From positions 1 through 10,584 of the forward strand of contig CAMWSI010000014.1 in assembly GCA_947176875.1 (NCBI GenBank): a stretch of DNA of 10,584 nt, given 5' to 3'. Of this stretch, positions 1 to 6,675 are shown one piece after another. Numbering within the stretch: the first letter of the stretch is position 1; every line of letters starts with the position of its first letter. The position numbers were made by a program, and so were the translations under genes. This DNA comes from an uncultured Bacteroidales bacterium (GTDB lineage: Bacteria > Bacteroidota > Bacteroidia > Bacteroidales > P3). Under the pieces are notes generated by a model. It did not search any database and was not told the DNA's origin. It saw only the letters and a program-made list of their open reading frames with translations.

Positions 1-750
1 TCGCAAGGCAACAATGCGGTACAGGAAGTCAAGATTCTGCAAGGTATCGTACAGTTCGGCGATATCGAGGCGAGCGCGATCATGACGCCGCGTGTCAATA
101 TGGTGTGCGTGCCGGCTTCGGCGCGTTTCGACGAATTGATGCGGATTATACGGGAGGCCGGTTATTCGCGCATGCCCGTTTATCAGGAAAGTCTGGATAA
201 GATTACCGGCATTCTGTATATCAAGGATTTGTTGCCGCACTTGCAGGCTCCTGCGGATTTCAATTGGCGCAAACTCGTCCGTCCGGCTTTCTTCACGTCC
301 GAGACGGAGAAAATAGACGCGTTGTTGCGCGATTTGCAGGAAAGACGCGTCCATCTGGCGATTGTGACTGATGAATACGGCGGTACGGGCGGGCTGGTCA
401 CGTTGGAGGATATTCTGGAAGAGGTGGTGGGCGAAATAAGCGATGAATTCGACGATGGCGGCGAAGACGCGCTCTATCGCAAGATAGACGGCCGCACCTA
501 TATGTTCGACGCCCGTATGCCGATTCACGATTTTTGCCGTCTGATGAACATCAAGGAGGATTTTTTCGAAGCCTACGGAGAGGGCGAATACGAGACTTTG
601 GCGGGCTTCGTACTGGAGACGCTCGGCCGCTTCCCAAAACGCGGCGAGACGATAACGTCCGGGCCTTATGATTTTGTCGTGGCGGCTTTGGACCGTCGCC
701 GTATCAAACGGATAAAAATGTCGATAAGGGATGAAGAAACAGAAGATTGA
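1..750 (+). CDS. gldE: GldE-like CBS/CorC-domain membrane protein, 5' truncated
   Basis: The reading frame is open from base 1, so the gene begins outside the window; 249 C-terminal residues are visible. The segment around residues 26-31 (AIMTPR) is the conserved entry into the paired CBS domains of the CorC/HlyC (CNNM) family. Two CBS repeats follow (about residues 30-80 and 92-148; the second contains DEYGG and LEDILEEVVGEI), then the CorC/HlyC C-terminal domain (about 160-245). The missing N-terminal half would hold the DUF21 membrane domain. In the family, CBS domains bind adenine nucleotides and the protein is linked to divalent ion transport. I name it GldE rather than a generic hemolysin-like protein because gldD follows directly with a 20-base overlap, the arrangement known from gliding Bacteroidota. 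Its biochemical role is not established. Identification as family member is secure; the gld name rests on context. Confidence 0.88.
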   Translation, partial: SQGNNAVQEVKILQGIVQFGDIEASAIMTPRVNMVCVPASARFDELMRIIREAGYSRMPVYQESLDKITGILYIKDLLPHLQAPADFNWRKLVRPAFFTSETEKIDALLRDLQERRVHLAIVTDEYGGTGGLVTLEDILEEVVGEISDEFDDGGEDALYRKIDGRTYMFDARMPIHDFCRLMNIKEDFFEAYGEGEYETLAGFVLETLGRFPKRGETITSGPYDFVVAALDRRRIKRIKMSIRDEETED

Positions 751-1342
751 CGGACTTCGTCCTATGTGGGCGTCGGCCGTCCGGTGGCCGTTTTGGGGTT
801 TGCCCGTCTGTCTGGCGGTCTGTCTTGCGTCTTGCCGCCGCACCTATACGCCTAAGCCTCGAACCTATATCCATATCGAATTGCCCGAAAAATCCTATCG
901 TGTTTTCGATTCGGCCGCTTATCCGTTCCGTTTCGATCTGCCCGTCTATGCGCGGTTCGAGCCTGTCAAGGCGGAGACGTGGGCCGACATCGTGGTGCCT
1001 TCGCTCGGCGCGACGATCAATTTCACGTATATCGCGCGGCCGAATCTGGACTCGTGTATCCGCAACAGCCTGTTTTTTGTGGAACGCAATCTGCCTAAAG
1101 CCAACGGTTTGTACGAGACCGAAATCAATCGTTCCACCGACCGCGTGTATGGTTATATCTACGATCTGACGGGGCCGGAAGTGGCTACGACCTGCCAGTT
1201 CTATCTGACCGACAGCAACCGCCATTTCGTGCGCGGCGCGCTCTATCTCAATTGTGTGCCCAACAACGACTCCCTTGCGCCCGTTCTCGACTTCCTGCGC
1301 GCCGATATCGGCCGCATGATCGAGACGTTTCAGTGGAAATAA
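731..1342 (+). CDS. gldD: Gliding-motility-type lipoprotein GldD
   Basis: A 203-residue protein with an N-terminal signal peptide ending in a lipobox LASC (Cys35), so it should be lipidated and held in an envelope membrane. After Cys35 comes a short linker with YTPKPR and then the segment IELPEKSY, followed by a compact domain that includes FDLPVYARFEP; this order is typical of GldD. The ATG at 731 lies inside the 3' end of gldE (20-base overlap), implying translational coupling; a weak AAGG sits just upstream. An in-frame ATG at 764 would give a shorter signal peptide but is less well placed. GldD is required for gliding in Flavobacterium johnsoniae; its molecular job is unclear, and homologues occur in non-gliding Bacteroidota, which is probably the case here. 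The end at 1342 is followed by the long non-coding region. Confidence 0.87.
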   Translation: MKKQKIDGLRPMWASAVRWPFWGLPVCLAVCLASCRRTYTPKPRTYIHIELPEKSYRVFDSAAYPFRFDLPVYARFEPVKAETWADIVVPSLGATINFTYIARPNLDSCIRNSLFFVERNLPKANGLYETEINRSTDRVYGYIYDLTGPEVATTCQFYLTDSNRHFVRGALYLNCVPNNDSLAPVLDFLRADIGRMIETFQWK

Positions 1343-1363
1343 GTCCACCGGCGTTTTTCATTT

Positions 1364-1395
1364 GCTTGTTTCTGCGCTCACCTTTCGCTATCTTT
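1364..1395 (+). repeat. 32-bp direct repeat, copy 1 (promoter-like)
   Basis: These 32 bases are identical to 1589-1620. They contain TTG at 1366-1368, a 20-nt gap, and TATCTTTA at 1389-1396, which matches the Bacteroidota -7 pattern TAnnTTTG except for the last base, just outside the repeat. As a promoter it would start transcription near 1402, heading into the structured region. The identity over 32 bases means a recent duplication or selection to keep both copies. Confidence 0.9.
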
Positions 1396-1425
1396 ATTCG
1401 CCGCGTTGCGGCTCATGGAGATAGG

Positions 1426-1473
1426 ATGCGGTTCGGCAAAACCGGTGCGGCTTTTTTCATTCGGAAACGTTAA
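1426..1473 (+). CDS. Possible 15-residue leader peptide (uncertain)
   Basis: A short frame starting ATG at 1426 with GGAG at 1417-1420 and AGG just before the start encodes MRFGKTGAAFFIRKR and stops at TAA 1471-1473. It lies about 24 bases downstream of the start expected from promoter copy 1. Its stop codon overlaps the 5' arm of the structured element (1463-1471), a geometry seen in leader-peptide attenuators. No family is recognisable and 15 codons are easily random, so this is a candidate only. Confidence 0.15.
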   Translation: MRFGKTGAAFFIRKR

Positions 1474-1590
1474 TCGTACACTTCGTTTGCGATTAACCAT
1501 ACTCAGCCGTAACAATCTGCAAAAAGAATTTTGCGCTTGTTACGTTTTCGTATGGTAAGGCTACGCCTAAACGTTTCCTCATATGGCCGC
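1447..1590 (+). ncRNA. Cloverleaf-like inverted-repeat element, candidate structured RNA
   Basis: Outer arms GCGGC (1447-1451) and GCCGC (1586-1590) enclose a 9-bp perfect stem, GGAAACGTT (1463-1471) with AACGTTTCC (1570-1578). Inside are three hairpins. The first is GTTAATCG (1469-1476) with CGATTAAC (1490-1497), sharing three bases with the 9-bp stem. The second is long: ACCATAC/GTATGGT (1496-1502, 1550-1556), CGTAACAA/TTGTTACG (1508-1515, 1537-1544) and GCAAAA/TTTTGC (1519-1524, 1529-1534) around an AGAA loop. The third is AGGC/GCCT (1558-1561, 1565-1568). So many nested perfect arms are unlikely by chance. No U-tract follows, so it is not a simple terminator. It may be a small RNA, a structured leader or a palindromic DNA repeat; strand is assumed from promoter copy 1. 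Confidence 0.5.
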
Positions 1591-1620
1591 TTGTTTCTGC
1601 GCTCACCTTTCGCTATCTTT
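1589..1620 (+). repeat. 32-bp direct repeat, copy 2 (upstream of nadB)
   Basis: Identical to 1364-1395, with a spacing of 225 bases from start to start. The identity stops sharply on both sides: GCC versus TTT before it and GTAGG versus ATTCG after it. Its first two bases are also the last two bases of the outer 3' arm of the structured element. Confidence 0.92.
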
Positions 1621-1621
1621 G
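1591..1621 (+). promoter_or_regulatory. Promoter of nadB, Bacteroidota type
   Basis: TTG at 1591-1593, a 20-nt spacer and TATCTTTG at 1614-1621 match the Bacteroidota primary-sigma pattern (TTTG, 19-21 nt, TAnnTTTG), with a complete -7 box. Transcription would start around 1627-1629, giving a leader of about 20 bases before the nadB ATG at 1650. Most of it lies in repeat copy 2. Confidence 0.75.
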
Positions 1622-1649
1622 TAGGTTATATCGCAAATCTTCGGGCAAC

Positions 1650-3215
1650 ATGAAGAAGCATGTGGATTTTCTGGTAATCGGTACCGGTATCGCGGGTCTG
1701 AGTTTCGCGTTGAAAGTGGCGGCCAAGGGTAGGGTCTGTATTCTGTCCAAGGCTTCGGCCGACGAAGGTTCCACGCTTTACGCGCAGGGCGGCATCGCGG
1801 CGGTCATGAACGCACTTGACACTTACGACAAGCATATCCAAGACACGTTGGTGGCCGGCGACGGCTTGTGCGACGAAGAAGTCGTGCGGTTCACGATAGA
1901 GGAATCGACGCGGCGCATAGAGGAACTCATCGGTTGGGGCGCGCAGTTCGATCGTAAGACGACAGGCGAGTTCGACCTTGCGCGGGAGGGCGGTCATTCC
2001 GAATACCGCGTGTTGCACCATAAAGACCAGACCGGTGCCGAAATCGAACGCATCCTGCTCAAAGAGGTCAAGAATCATCCGAACATCGAACTGCTTGAAC
2101 ATCATTTTGCCTTGGATTTAATCACGCAGCACCATCTGGGGGCGGAAGTGAACCGCCGTACGCCCGACATCGCGTGTTTCGGCGCGTATGTGCTGGACGA
2201 GAAAGCCAACCGCATCGACACTTATTTGGCCAAACTGACGATGCTGGCTACGGGCGGCAACGGAAACGTCTATGCCACGACGACCAATCCGGTCGTGGCC
2301 ACGGGCGACGGTGTGGCCATGGTCTATCGCGCCAAAGGCAAGGTGGCCAATATGGAGTTCATCCAGTTTCATCCCACGTCGCTTTACAATCCGATGGAGA
2401 AACCGTCGTTCCTGATTTCGGAGGCGGTGCGGGGTGCCGGCGGCAGGTTGTGCACGCTTAAGGGCGACTATTTCATGTCGCGTTACGACCGACGGCTGGA
2501 ATTGGCGCCGCGCGACGTGGTGGCGCGGGCCATCGACAGCGAGATGAAACTCACGGGCGACGACCATGTCTATTTGGACTGCAGCGGCATCTCCAAGACG
2601 GAGATACTCGGCCATTTCCCGACGATTTACGCCAAATGTCTTTCCATCGGCATCGACATCACGAAGGAACTGTTGCCGGTGGTGCCGGCGGCGCATTACA
2701 GCTGCGGCGGTATCGTCGTGGATGAGCATGCCCGTACGAGTATCCGGCACCTGTATGCTTCGGGCGAATGTTCGTGTACGGGCTTGCACGGCGCCAACCG
2801 TTTGGCTTCCAATTCGCTGTTGGAGGCATTGGTGTTTTCGCACCGGGCGGCCGAAGACGCCAAGACGCAGGTGGACGCCCTGTCGTATTGCAACGATATT
2901 CCGGAATGGAACGACGAAGGCATGGTGCTCAACGAGGAGATGATTCTCATTACGCAAAGTCTGCGCGAAGTACAGTCGATTATGTCGAGTTATGTCGGCA
3001 TCGTCCGTTCCAACCTGCGTCTGCAAAGGGCACTGGACCGGCTCGCCATCATCTACCGCGAAACCGAGGAACTCTACAACCGGTCGGTCCATTCGTTGAA
3101 ACTGGCCGAATTGCGCAATTTGATAAAGGTGGGCTATCTGATTATCAAGATGGCCATGGCCCGCAAGGAAAACCGCGGACTGCACTACAATATAGACAAC
3201 ATAGTCAATAAATAA
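1650..3215 (+). CDS. nadB: L-aspartate oxidase NadB
   Basis: A 521-residue flavoprotein of the succinate dehydrogenase/fumarate reductase flavoprotein family. It oxidises L-aspartate to iminoaspartate, the first step of de novo NAD synthesis, using oxygen or fumarate to reoxidise FAD; NadA then takes the product. The FAD dinucleotide motif GTGIAG is at residues 11-16, followed by the conserved YAQGGIAAV. Substrate-site residues match E. coli NadB: His241 (in FHPTSLY), Arg288 (PRDVVARA), His349 (AAHYSCGG) and Arg384 (GANRLASNSLLEAL). The C-terminal helical domain ends at about residue 510. Length is normal. The ATG at 1650 fits both the FAD-motif spacing and the promoter about 30 bases upstream; no Shine-Dalgarno is seen. 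nadA and nadC are not nearby. purB follows after 71 bases, probably partly read from the same transcript. Confidence 0.97.
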   Translation: MKKHVDFLVIGTGIAGLSFALKVAAKGRVCILSKASADEGSTLYAQGGIAAVMNALDTYDKHIQDTLVAGDGLCDEEVVRFTIEESTRRIEELIGWGAQFDRKTTGEFDLAREGGHSEYRVLHHKDQTGAEIERILLKEVKNHPNIELLEHHFALDLITQHHLGAEVNRRTPDIACFGAYVLDEKANRIDTYLAKLTMLATGGNGNVYATTTNPVVATGDGVAMVYRAKGKVANMEFIQFHPTSLYNPMEKPSFLISEAVRGAGGRLCTLKGDYFMSRYDRRLELAPRDVVARAIDSEMKLTGDDHVYLDCSGISKTEILGHFPTIYAKCLSIGIDITKELLPVVPAAHYSCGGIVVDEHARTSIRHLYASGECSCTGLHGANRLASNSLLEALVFSHRAAEDAKTQVDALSYCNDIPEWNDEGMVLNEEMILITQSLREVQSIMSSYVGIVRSNLRLQRALDRLAIIYRETEELYNRSVHSLKLAELRNLIKVGYLIIKMAMARKENRGLHYNIDNIVNK

Positions 3216-3248
3216 AACGTTCGCGGCAGCGGACATTAACAACCGGCG

Positions 3249-3271
3249 TGACCCGGCCTGGGGCGGGGTCA
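3249..3271 (+). promoter_or_regulatory. Hairpin just upstream of purB
   Basis: TGACCC (3249-3254) pairs with GGGTCA (3266-3271); inside, GCC (3256-3258) pairs with GGC (3262-3264) around a TGG loop, with one G-G mismatch. It ends 15 bases before the purB ATG and has no T-run, so it is not an intrinsic terminator. It might limit purB translation or trim or stabilise the nadB-purB message; function is inferred only. Confidence 0.4.
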
Positions 3272-3286
3272 TCCTAAACCGACATT

Positions 3287-4699
3287 ATGGAAAACAACAT
3301 CAACCTTCAGGCCCTGTCGGCCGTTTCGCCGATAGACGGCCGTTATGCGGCTCAGACCGAAGCCTTACGGCATTATTTTTCGGAAGGCGCGTTCATGCGT
3401 TACCGGGTACGTGTGGAAGTGGAATACTTTATCGCGCTCGCGCATTTCGACATCGAACTTTTAGCCGATTTTCCCGCGGAGAAAGAAGCGGATTTGCGGC
3501 GTCTGTATCAGGAATTTTCGGTAGAAGACATGCTCGCCATCAAGAATATAGAGAAGGTGACGAACCACGACGTCAAGGCTGTTGAATACTTCATCAAACA
3601 GAAACTTGACGAGATGGGCTTGGAGCGTTACAAGGAAATGGTGCATTTCGGGCTTACGTCGCAGGACATCAACAATACGGCCCAGCCGCTCATGCTGAAA
3701 GAGGCCTTGCAGCAAGTCGTGCTGCCGGAAATAGAGAAGGTGTTGGGCATTTTGGAAGACAAGGCCTTGGAATGGCGCGCCGTGAGCATGTTGGCGCGCA
3801 CGCACGGACAACCGGCCTCGCCGACAATCCTGGGAAAGGAAATCCAGGTGTTCATAGAACGTATCTACAAACAGCTCGACCTGTTGAACATGATTCCCTA
3901 TTCGGCCAAGTTCGGCGGCGCGACGGGCAACCTTAACGCGCACTATGTGGCTTATCCCGAAAAGGATTGGATAGGGTTCGCCAACCGTTTCGTGAACGAG
4001 GTTTTGGGCTTGGACCGCTCGCAGACCACGACGCAGATAGAGCATTACGACAATATGGCCGCAATGTTCGACGCCATCAAGCGCATCAACACGATATTCC
4101 TCGATATTTGCCGTGATATGTGGACGTATATCTCGATGGAGTATTTCAAGCAGAAAATCAAGGAGGGCGAGGTTGGCTCGTCGGCCATGCCGCATAAGGT
4201 CAATCCGATAGACTTTGAAAATGCCGAAGGCAATCTGGGCATCGCCAACGCCTTGTTGCAACACCTCTCGGCCAAATTGCCGGTGTCGCGTCTGCAACGC
4301 GACCTGACCGACTCCACGGTATGCCGCAACATAGGAGTGCCGCTGGCGCATACGCTCGTGGCCTACAAATCGGTTCAAAAAGGTCTGAACAAACTCGTGC
4401 TGAACCGCGAGGCATTGCAGAGCGACTTGCAGAACAACTGGGCGGTCGTGGCCGAGGCCATACAGACGGTGTTGCGCACCAAGGGTTTCCCCAATCCTTA
4501 CGAGGCCTTGAAGAGTCTGACCCGCACCGGCGCCAAGATCACGCAGGACAATATCCGGCAGTTCATCGAGGGGCTCTCTATTCCGGAAACCCTCAAAGAG
4601 GCGCTCAAGAAGATCACACCGGAGAATTATACGGGCTTCTACGGCCGTCAGGCGCGGGAAGAACGGGAGGATGCGGCGAAACATACGGAAAAGCAATAA
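3287..4699 (+). CDS. purB: Adenylosuccinate lyase PurB
   Basis: A 470-residue member of the fumarase/aspartase superfamily, of the E. coli-type lyase (N-terminus ALSAVSPIDGRY is characteristic). It cleaves SAICAR to AICAR and adenylosuccinate to AMP, each time releasing fumarate, so it acts in both the common purine pathway and the AMP branch. The catalytic histidine region TSQDIN lies near residues 124-129, THGQPASPT begins at Thr172 with the conserved His173, and the flexible signature loop GSSAMPHKVNP starts at Gly297 with the catalytic serine Ser298 or Ser299. Length agrees with the family (about 456) plus a short charged tail. The ATG at 3287 is the first good start; there is no Shine-Dalgarno, and a hairpin lies directly upstream. 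The ABC exporter gene begins 15 bases after its stop, so the two are likely co-transcribed. Confidence 0.97.
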   Translation: MENNINLQALSAVSPIDGRYAAQTEALRHYFSEGAFMRYRVRVEVEYFIALAHFDIELLADFPAEKEADLRRLYQEFSVEDMLAIKNIEKVTNHDVKAVEYFIKQKLDEMGLERYKEMVHFGLTSQDINNTAQPLMLKEALQQVVLPEIEKVLGILEDKALEWRAVSMLARTHGQPASPTILGKEIQVFIERIYKQLDLLNMIPYSAKFGGATGNLNAHYVAYPEKDWIGFANRFVNEVLGLDRSQTTTQIEHYDNMAAMFDAIKRINTIFLDICRDMWTYISMEYFKQKIKEGEVGSSAMPHKVNPIDFENAEGNLGIANALLQHLSAKLPVSRLQRDLTDSTVCRNIGVPLAHTLVAYKSVQKGLNKLVLNREALQSDLQNNWAVVAEAIQTVLRTKGFPNPYEALKSLTRTGAKITQDNIRQFIEGLSIPETLKEALKKITPENYTGFYGRQAREEREDAAKHTEKQ

Positions 4700-4713
4700 A
4701 ACGCCGTTCAGAC

Positions 4714-6555
4714 GTGTTCAAGCGTTCGTTTTTCTACCGTTATCTGTCGCCTTATGCGGGGCGTCTGTTGCTCAACGCATTCTTGCGTGTGTTGTCGGCG
4801 GTTTTCACAATGATATTGCTGTTGGGCGTGGCACCCGTATTGTCGTTGCTTTTCGGCCGGATAGACGCCGCTGATGCGGGGGCGGGTAGCGGAGCGGGCA
4901 TGCGCGACGCCTTGTCGGAAACGGTCATTCAAGGCGCCGGCCGTTGGGTGCAGGCGCTCGTGACGGAACATGGCGGCGTTATAGCCCTGGGCATTGTCTG
5001 CGCCGTGTTGTTCGGGTTGTATTTCCTTAAAAATCTGTTTGCCTATTTAGGTTTGTATCTGTTCACGCCTATCCGCAACAATGTCGTGGCGCGTATGCGT
5101 GACGATCTTTTCGAGCGGCTTATGGTATTGCCGCTTTCGTTTTTCGCCGTGCAACAGAAAGGCGATCTGATTTCCCGCGTCAGCAACGACGTACAGGAGA
5201 TAGACGAGAGCGTGCTCAAACAGGTACAGCAGGTATTGACCGATTTGGCCATGGTGATACTGCTTGTGGCCGGACTGTTCATGCTCAGTACGCGTTTATC
5301 GCTTATCGTGTTGGTCATCTTGCCGGTAACAGGTTTCATCACGGGTTTTTTCTCCAAGACGCTGAGGCGGGCTTCGCCTAAACAGCAGGCCTCGCAGGGG
5401 AGGTTGGTGACACAGACGGAGGAGAGTATAGAGGGGGTCAAGACTTTACGGAGCTATAATACCGTACCTTTCTCCATTGATCGTTTCAAGGCGGAGAGCC
5501 AGCGTTTTTATAAGTTAAAAGTCAAAGTATTGCGTCGGGTCGATTTGGGATCTCCCGTGAGTGAGGTCATCGGGACGCTGGCGGTGGTATGTATTTTGGT
5601 GGCCGGAGGTTATTTTATTTTGGAAAGGGAAAGTACGTTGAGCCCCGAAGCCTTCATCACTTACCTGCTGACGATGACGATGATTCTGCAACCGGCCAAA
5701 AACCTGACGACCGCCTATTACAGCATACAGCGCGGCAAGGGTTCGGTGCGTCGCGTCAAGGAGATTCTGTTTGCCGACGAGGTGATCATGGAGGCGGAGC
5801 ATCCGGTCGGCATCGCTTCTTTCGGAGAGGCGATAGAATGGCGTGACGTGAGTTTCCGTTACGGCGATACCGAGGCCTTGTCGCATATCGATTTGCGGAT
5901 ACCCAAGGGGAAATATGTGGCGATTGTGGGACCTTCCGGCGGAGGAAAGTCCACGCTCATCAACATGATTCCGCGCTTTTACGACGTGACGTCGGGTGAG
6001 GTGTCGATAGACGGCCGCGACATCAAGGAATACCGCATAGATGACGTGCGCCGGCTGTCGGCTTTGGTTTCGCAGGATACGGTATTGTTCAACGATACGA
6101 TATACAATAATATCCTGTTGGGGAACCGGCATGCGACGGCCGGGGAGGTCTATAAGGCGGCCGAAGAGGCCAACGCCATGGATTTCATCCGGGCGTGTGA
6201 ACACGGTTTCGATACGCTTGTAGGCGATGGCGGCAGCAAGTTGTCGGGCGGACAACGGCAGCGGCTCGGCATCGCGCGCGCCCTGCTCAAAGACGCGCCG
6301 ATTCTGATATTGGACGAGGCCAGTTCGGCTTTGGACACGGAGTCGGAAAGCATGATACAGCAGGCGTTGGAACGGCAGACGGGTGCGCGCGACAGGACAA
6401 TCATATCGGTGGCGCACCGGCTTTCCACCATCCAGCATGCCGACGAGATTATCGTCGTGGACAAGGGGCGGATTGTGGAACGTGGCACGCACGAGGCGTT
6501 GTTGCGGGCCGGCGGTCTTTATACCAGACTCTGCAAGATGCAGCAGGTGGAATGA
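4714..6555 (+). CDS. MsbA-like ABC exporter (fused membrane and ATPase domains)
   Basis: Starts with GTG at 4714, 15 bases after purB; the frame is open further upstream but only inside purB, and VFKRSFFYRYLSPY is the usual beginning of Bacteroidota members of this family. The 613-residue protein has six membrane segments (about 18-47, 90-117, 174-192, 194-213, 285-303, 314-331) and a C-terminal ATPase domain: Walker A GPSGGGKS 406-413, Q-loop in VSQDTVLF, signature LSGGQ 510-514, Walker B ILILDE 530-535, and switch histidine 568. Such half-size transporters work as homodimers in the inner membrane; MsbA flips lipid A core, and close relatives export other lipids or drugs. The substrate cannot be told from sequence. 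Between TM1 and TM2 is a loop of about 40 residues, rich in Ala and Gly, longer than in E. coli MsbA. Confidence 0.93.
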   Translation: MFKRSFFYRYLSPYAGRLLLNAFLRVLSAVFTMILLLGVAPVLSLLFGRIDAADAGAGSGAGMRDALSETVIQGAGRWVQALVTEHGGVIALGIVCAVLFGLYFLKNLFAYLGLYLFTPIRNNVVARMRDDLFERLMVLPLSFFAVQQKGDLISRVSNDVQEIDESVLKQVQQVLTDLAMVILLVAGLFMLSTRLSLIVLVILPVTGFITGFFSKTLRRASPKQQASQGRLVTQTEESIEGVKTLRSYNTVPFSIDRFKAESQRFYKLKVKVLRRVDLGSPVSEVIGTLAVVCILVAGGYFILERESTLSPEAFITYLLTMTMILQPAKNLTTAYYSIQRGKGSVRRVKEILFADEVIMEAEHPVGIASFGEAIEWRDVSFRYGDTEALSHIDLRIPKGKYVAIVGPSGGGKSTLINMIPRFYDVTSGEVSIDGRDIKEYRIDDVRRLSALVSQDTVLFNDTIYNNILLGNRHATAGEVYKAAEEANAMDFIRACEHGFDTLVGDGGSKLSGGQRQRLGIARALLKDAPILILDEASSALDTESESMIQQALERQTGARDRTIISVAHRLSTIQHADEIIVVDKGRIVERGTHEALLRAGGLYTRLCKMQQVE

Positions 6556-6618
6556 AAGCATGTGGCCGGCAGGAGGTTTGGCGGTTATGTGCGGATTATG
6601 TTTTTTTAAGGAAAAACG

Positions 6619-6650
6619 TTTGGCGGCGTGCTGAAAACTTCCGTCATTTG
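6619..6650 (+). promoter_or_regulatory. Candidate promoter of the rsgA block
   Basis: In the 120-base gap before rsgA, TTTG at 6619-6622, a 20-nt spacer and GTCATTTG at 6643-6650 partly match the Bacteroidota promoter (the TA of the -7 box is not conserved). It would give a leader of about 20 bases before the ATG at 6676. A second, worse candidate is TTTG 6578-6581 with TATGTTTT near 6597-6604, but the spacing is too short. No terminator for the ABC gene is visible in this gap, so read-through is possible. Confidence 0.3.
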
Positions 6651-6675
6651 CCATGTCGATACAATTATTTCAAGT

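Larger units (their letters stand above)
1343..1649. other. Structured 307-base intergenic region between gldD and nadB
   Basis: No convincing protein gene. It contains, in order: a weak possible end signal for gldD (GTGG 1333-1336 with CCAC 1345-1348, then T5 at 1354-1358); copy 1 of a 32-bp direct repeat (1364-1395); a small hairpin GCCGC-GTT-GCGGC (1400-1412); a possible 15-codon reading frame (1426-1473); a large nested inverted-repeat structure (1447-1590); and copy 2 of the repeat (1589-1620), which carries the nadB promoter. Each part is listed separately. The region is more AT-rich in the structured core than the genes around it. Confidence 0.85.

Noticed and set aside
1333..1358. Terminator for gldD
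   Set aside because: A 4-bp stem (GTGG/CCAC) followed by T5 only after several bases is too weak to call.
1252..1473. 73-codon frame overlapping the end of gldD
   Set aside because: Its first half is a frame shadow of gldD; only its last 15 codons are considered, separately, as a possible leader peptide.
1364..1620. 32-bp repeats as attachment sites of an integrated element
   Set aside because: Only 193 bases lie between the copies, with no integrase or cargo; a promoter duplication explains them better.
2118..3272. 384-codon open frame on the minus strand
   Set aside because: It is the antisense shadow of nadB with His/Arg-rich composition and no family match.
3461..4696. 411-codon open frame on the minus strand
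   Set aside because: It is the antisense of purB, with odd composition and no motif; purB itself is unmistakable.
4321..4713. Upstream extension of the ABC exporter frame
   Set aside because: This part overlaps the purB coding sequence in another frame and shows no transporter features; the GTG at 4714 gives the normal N-terminus.
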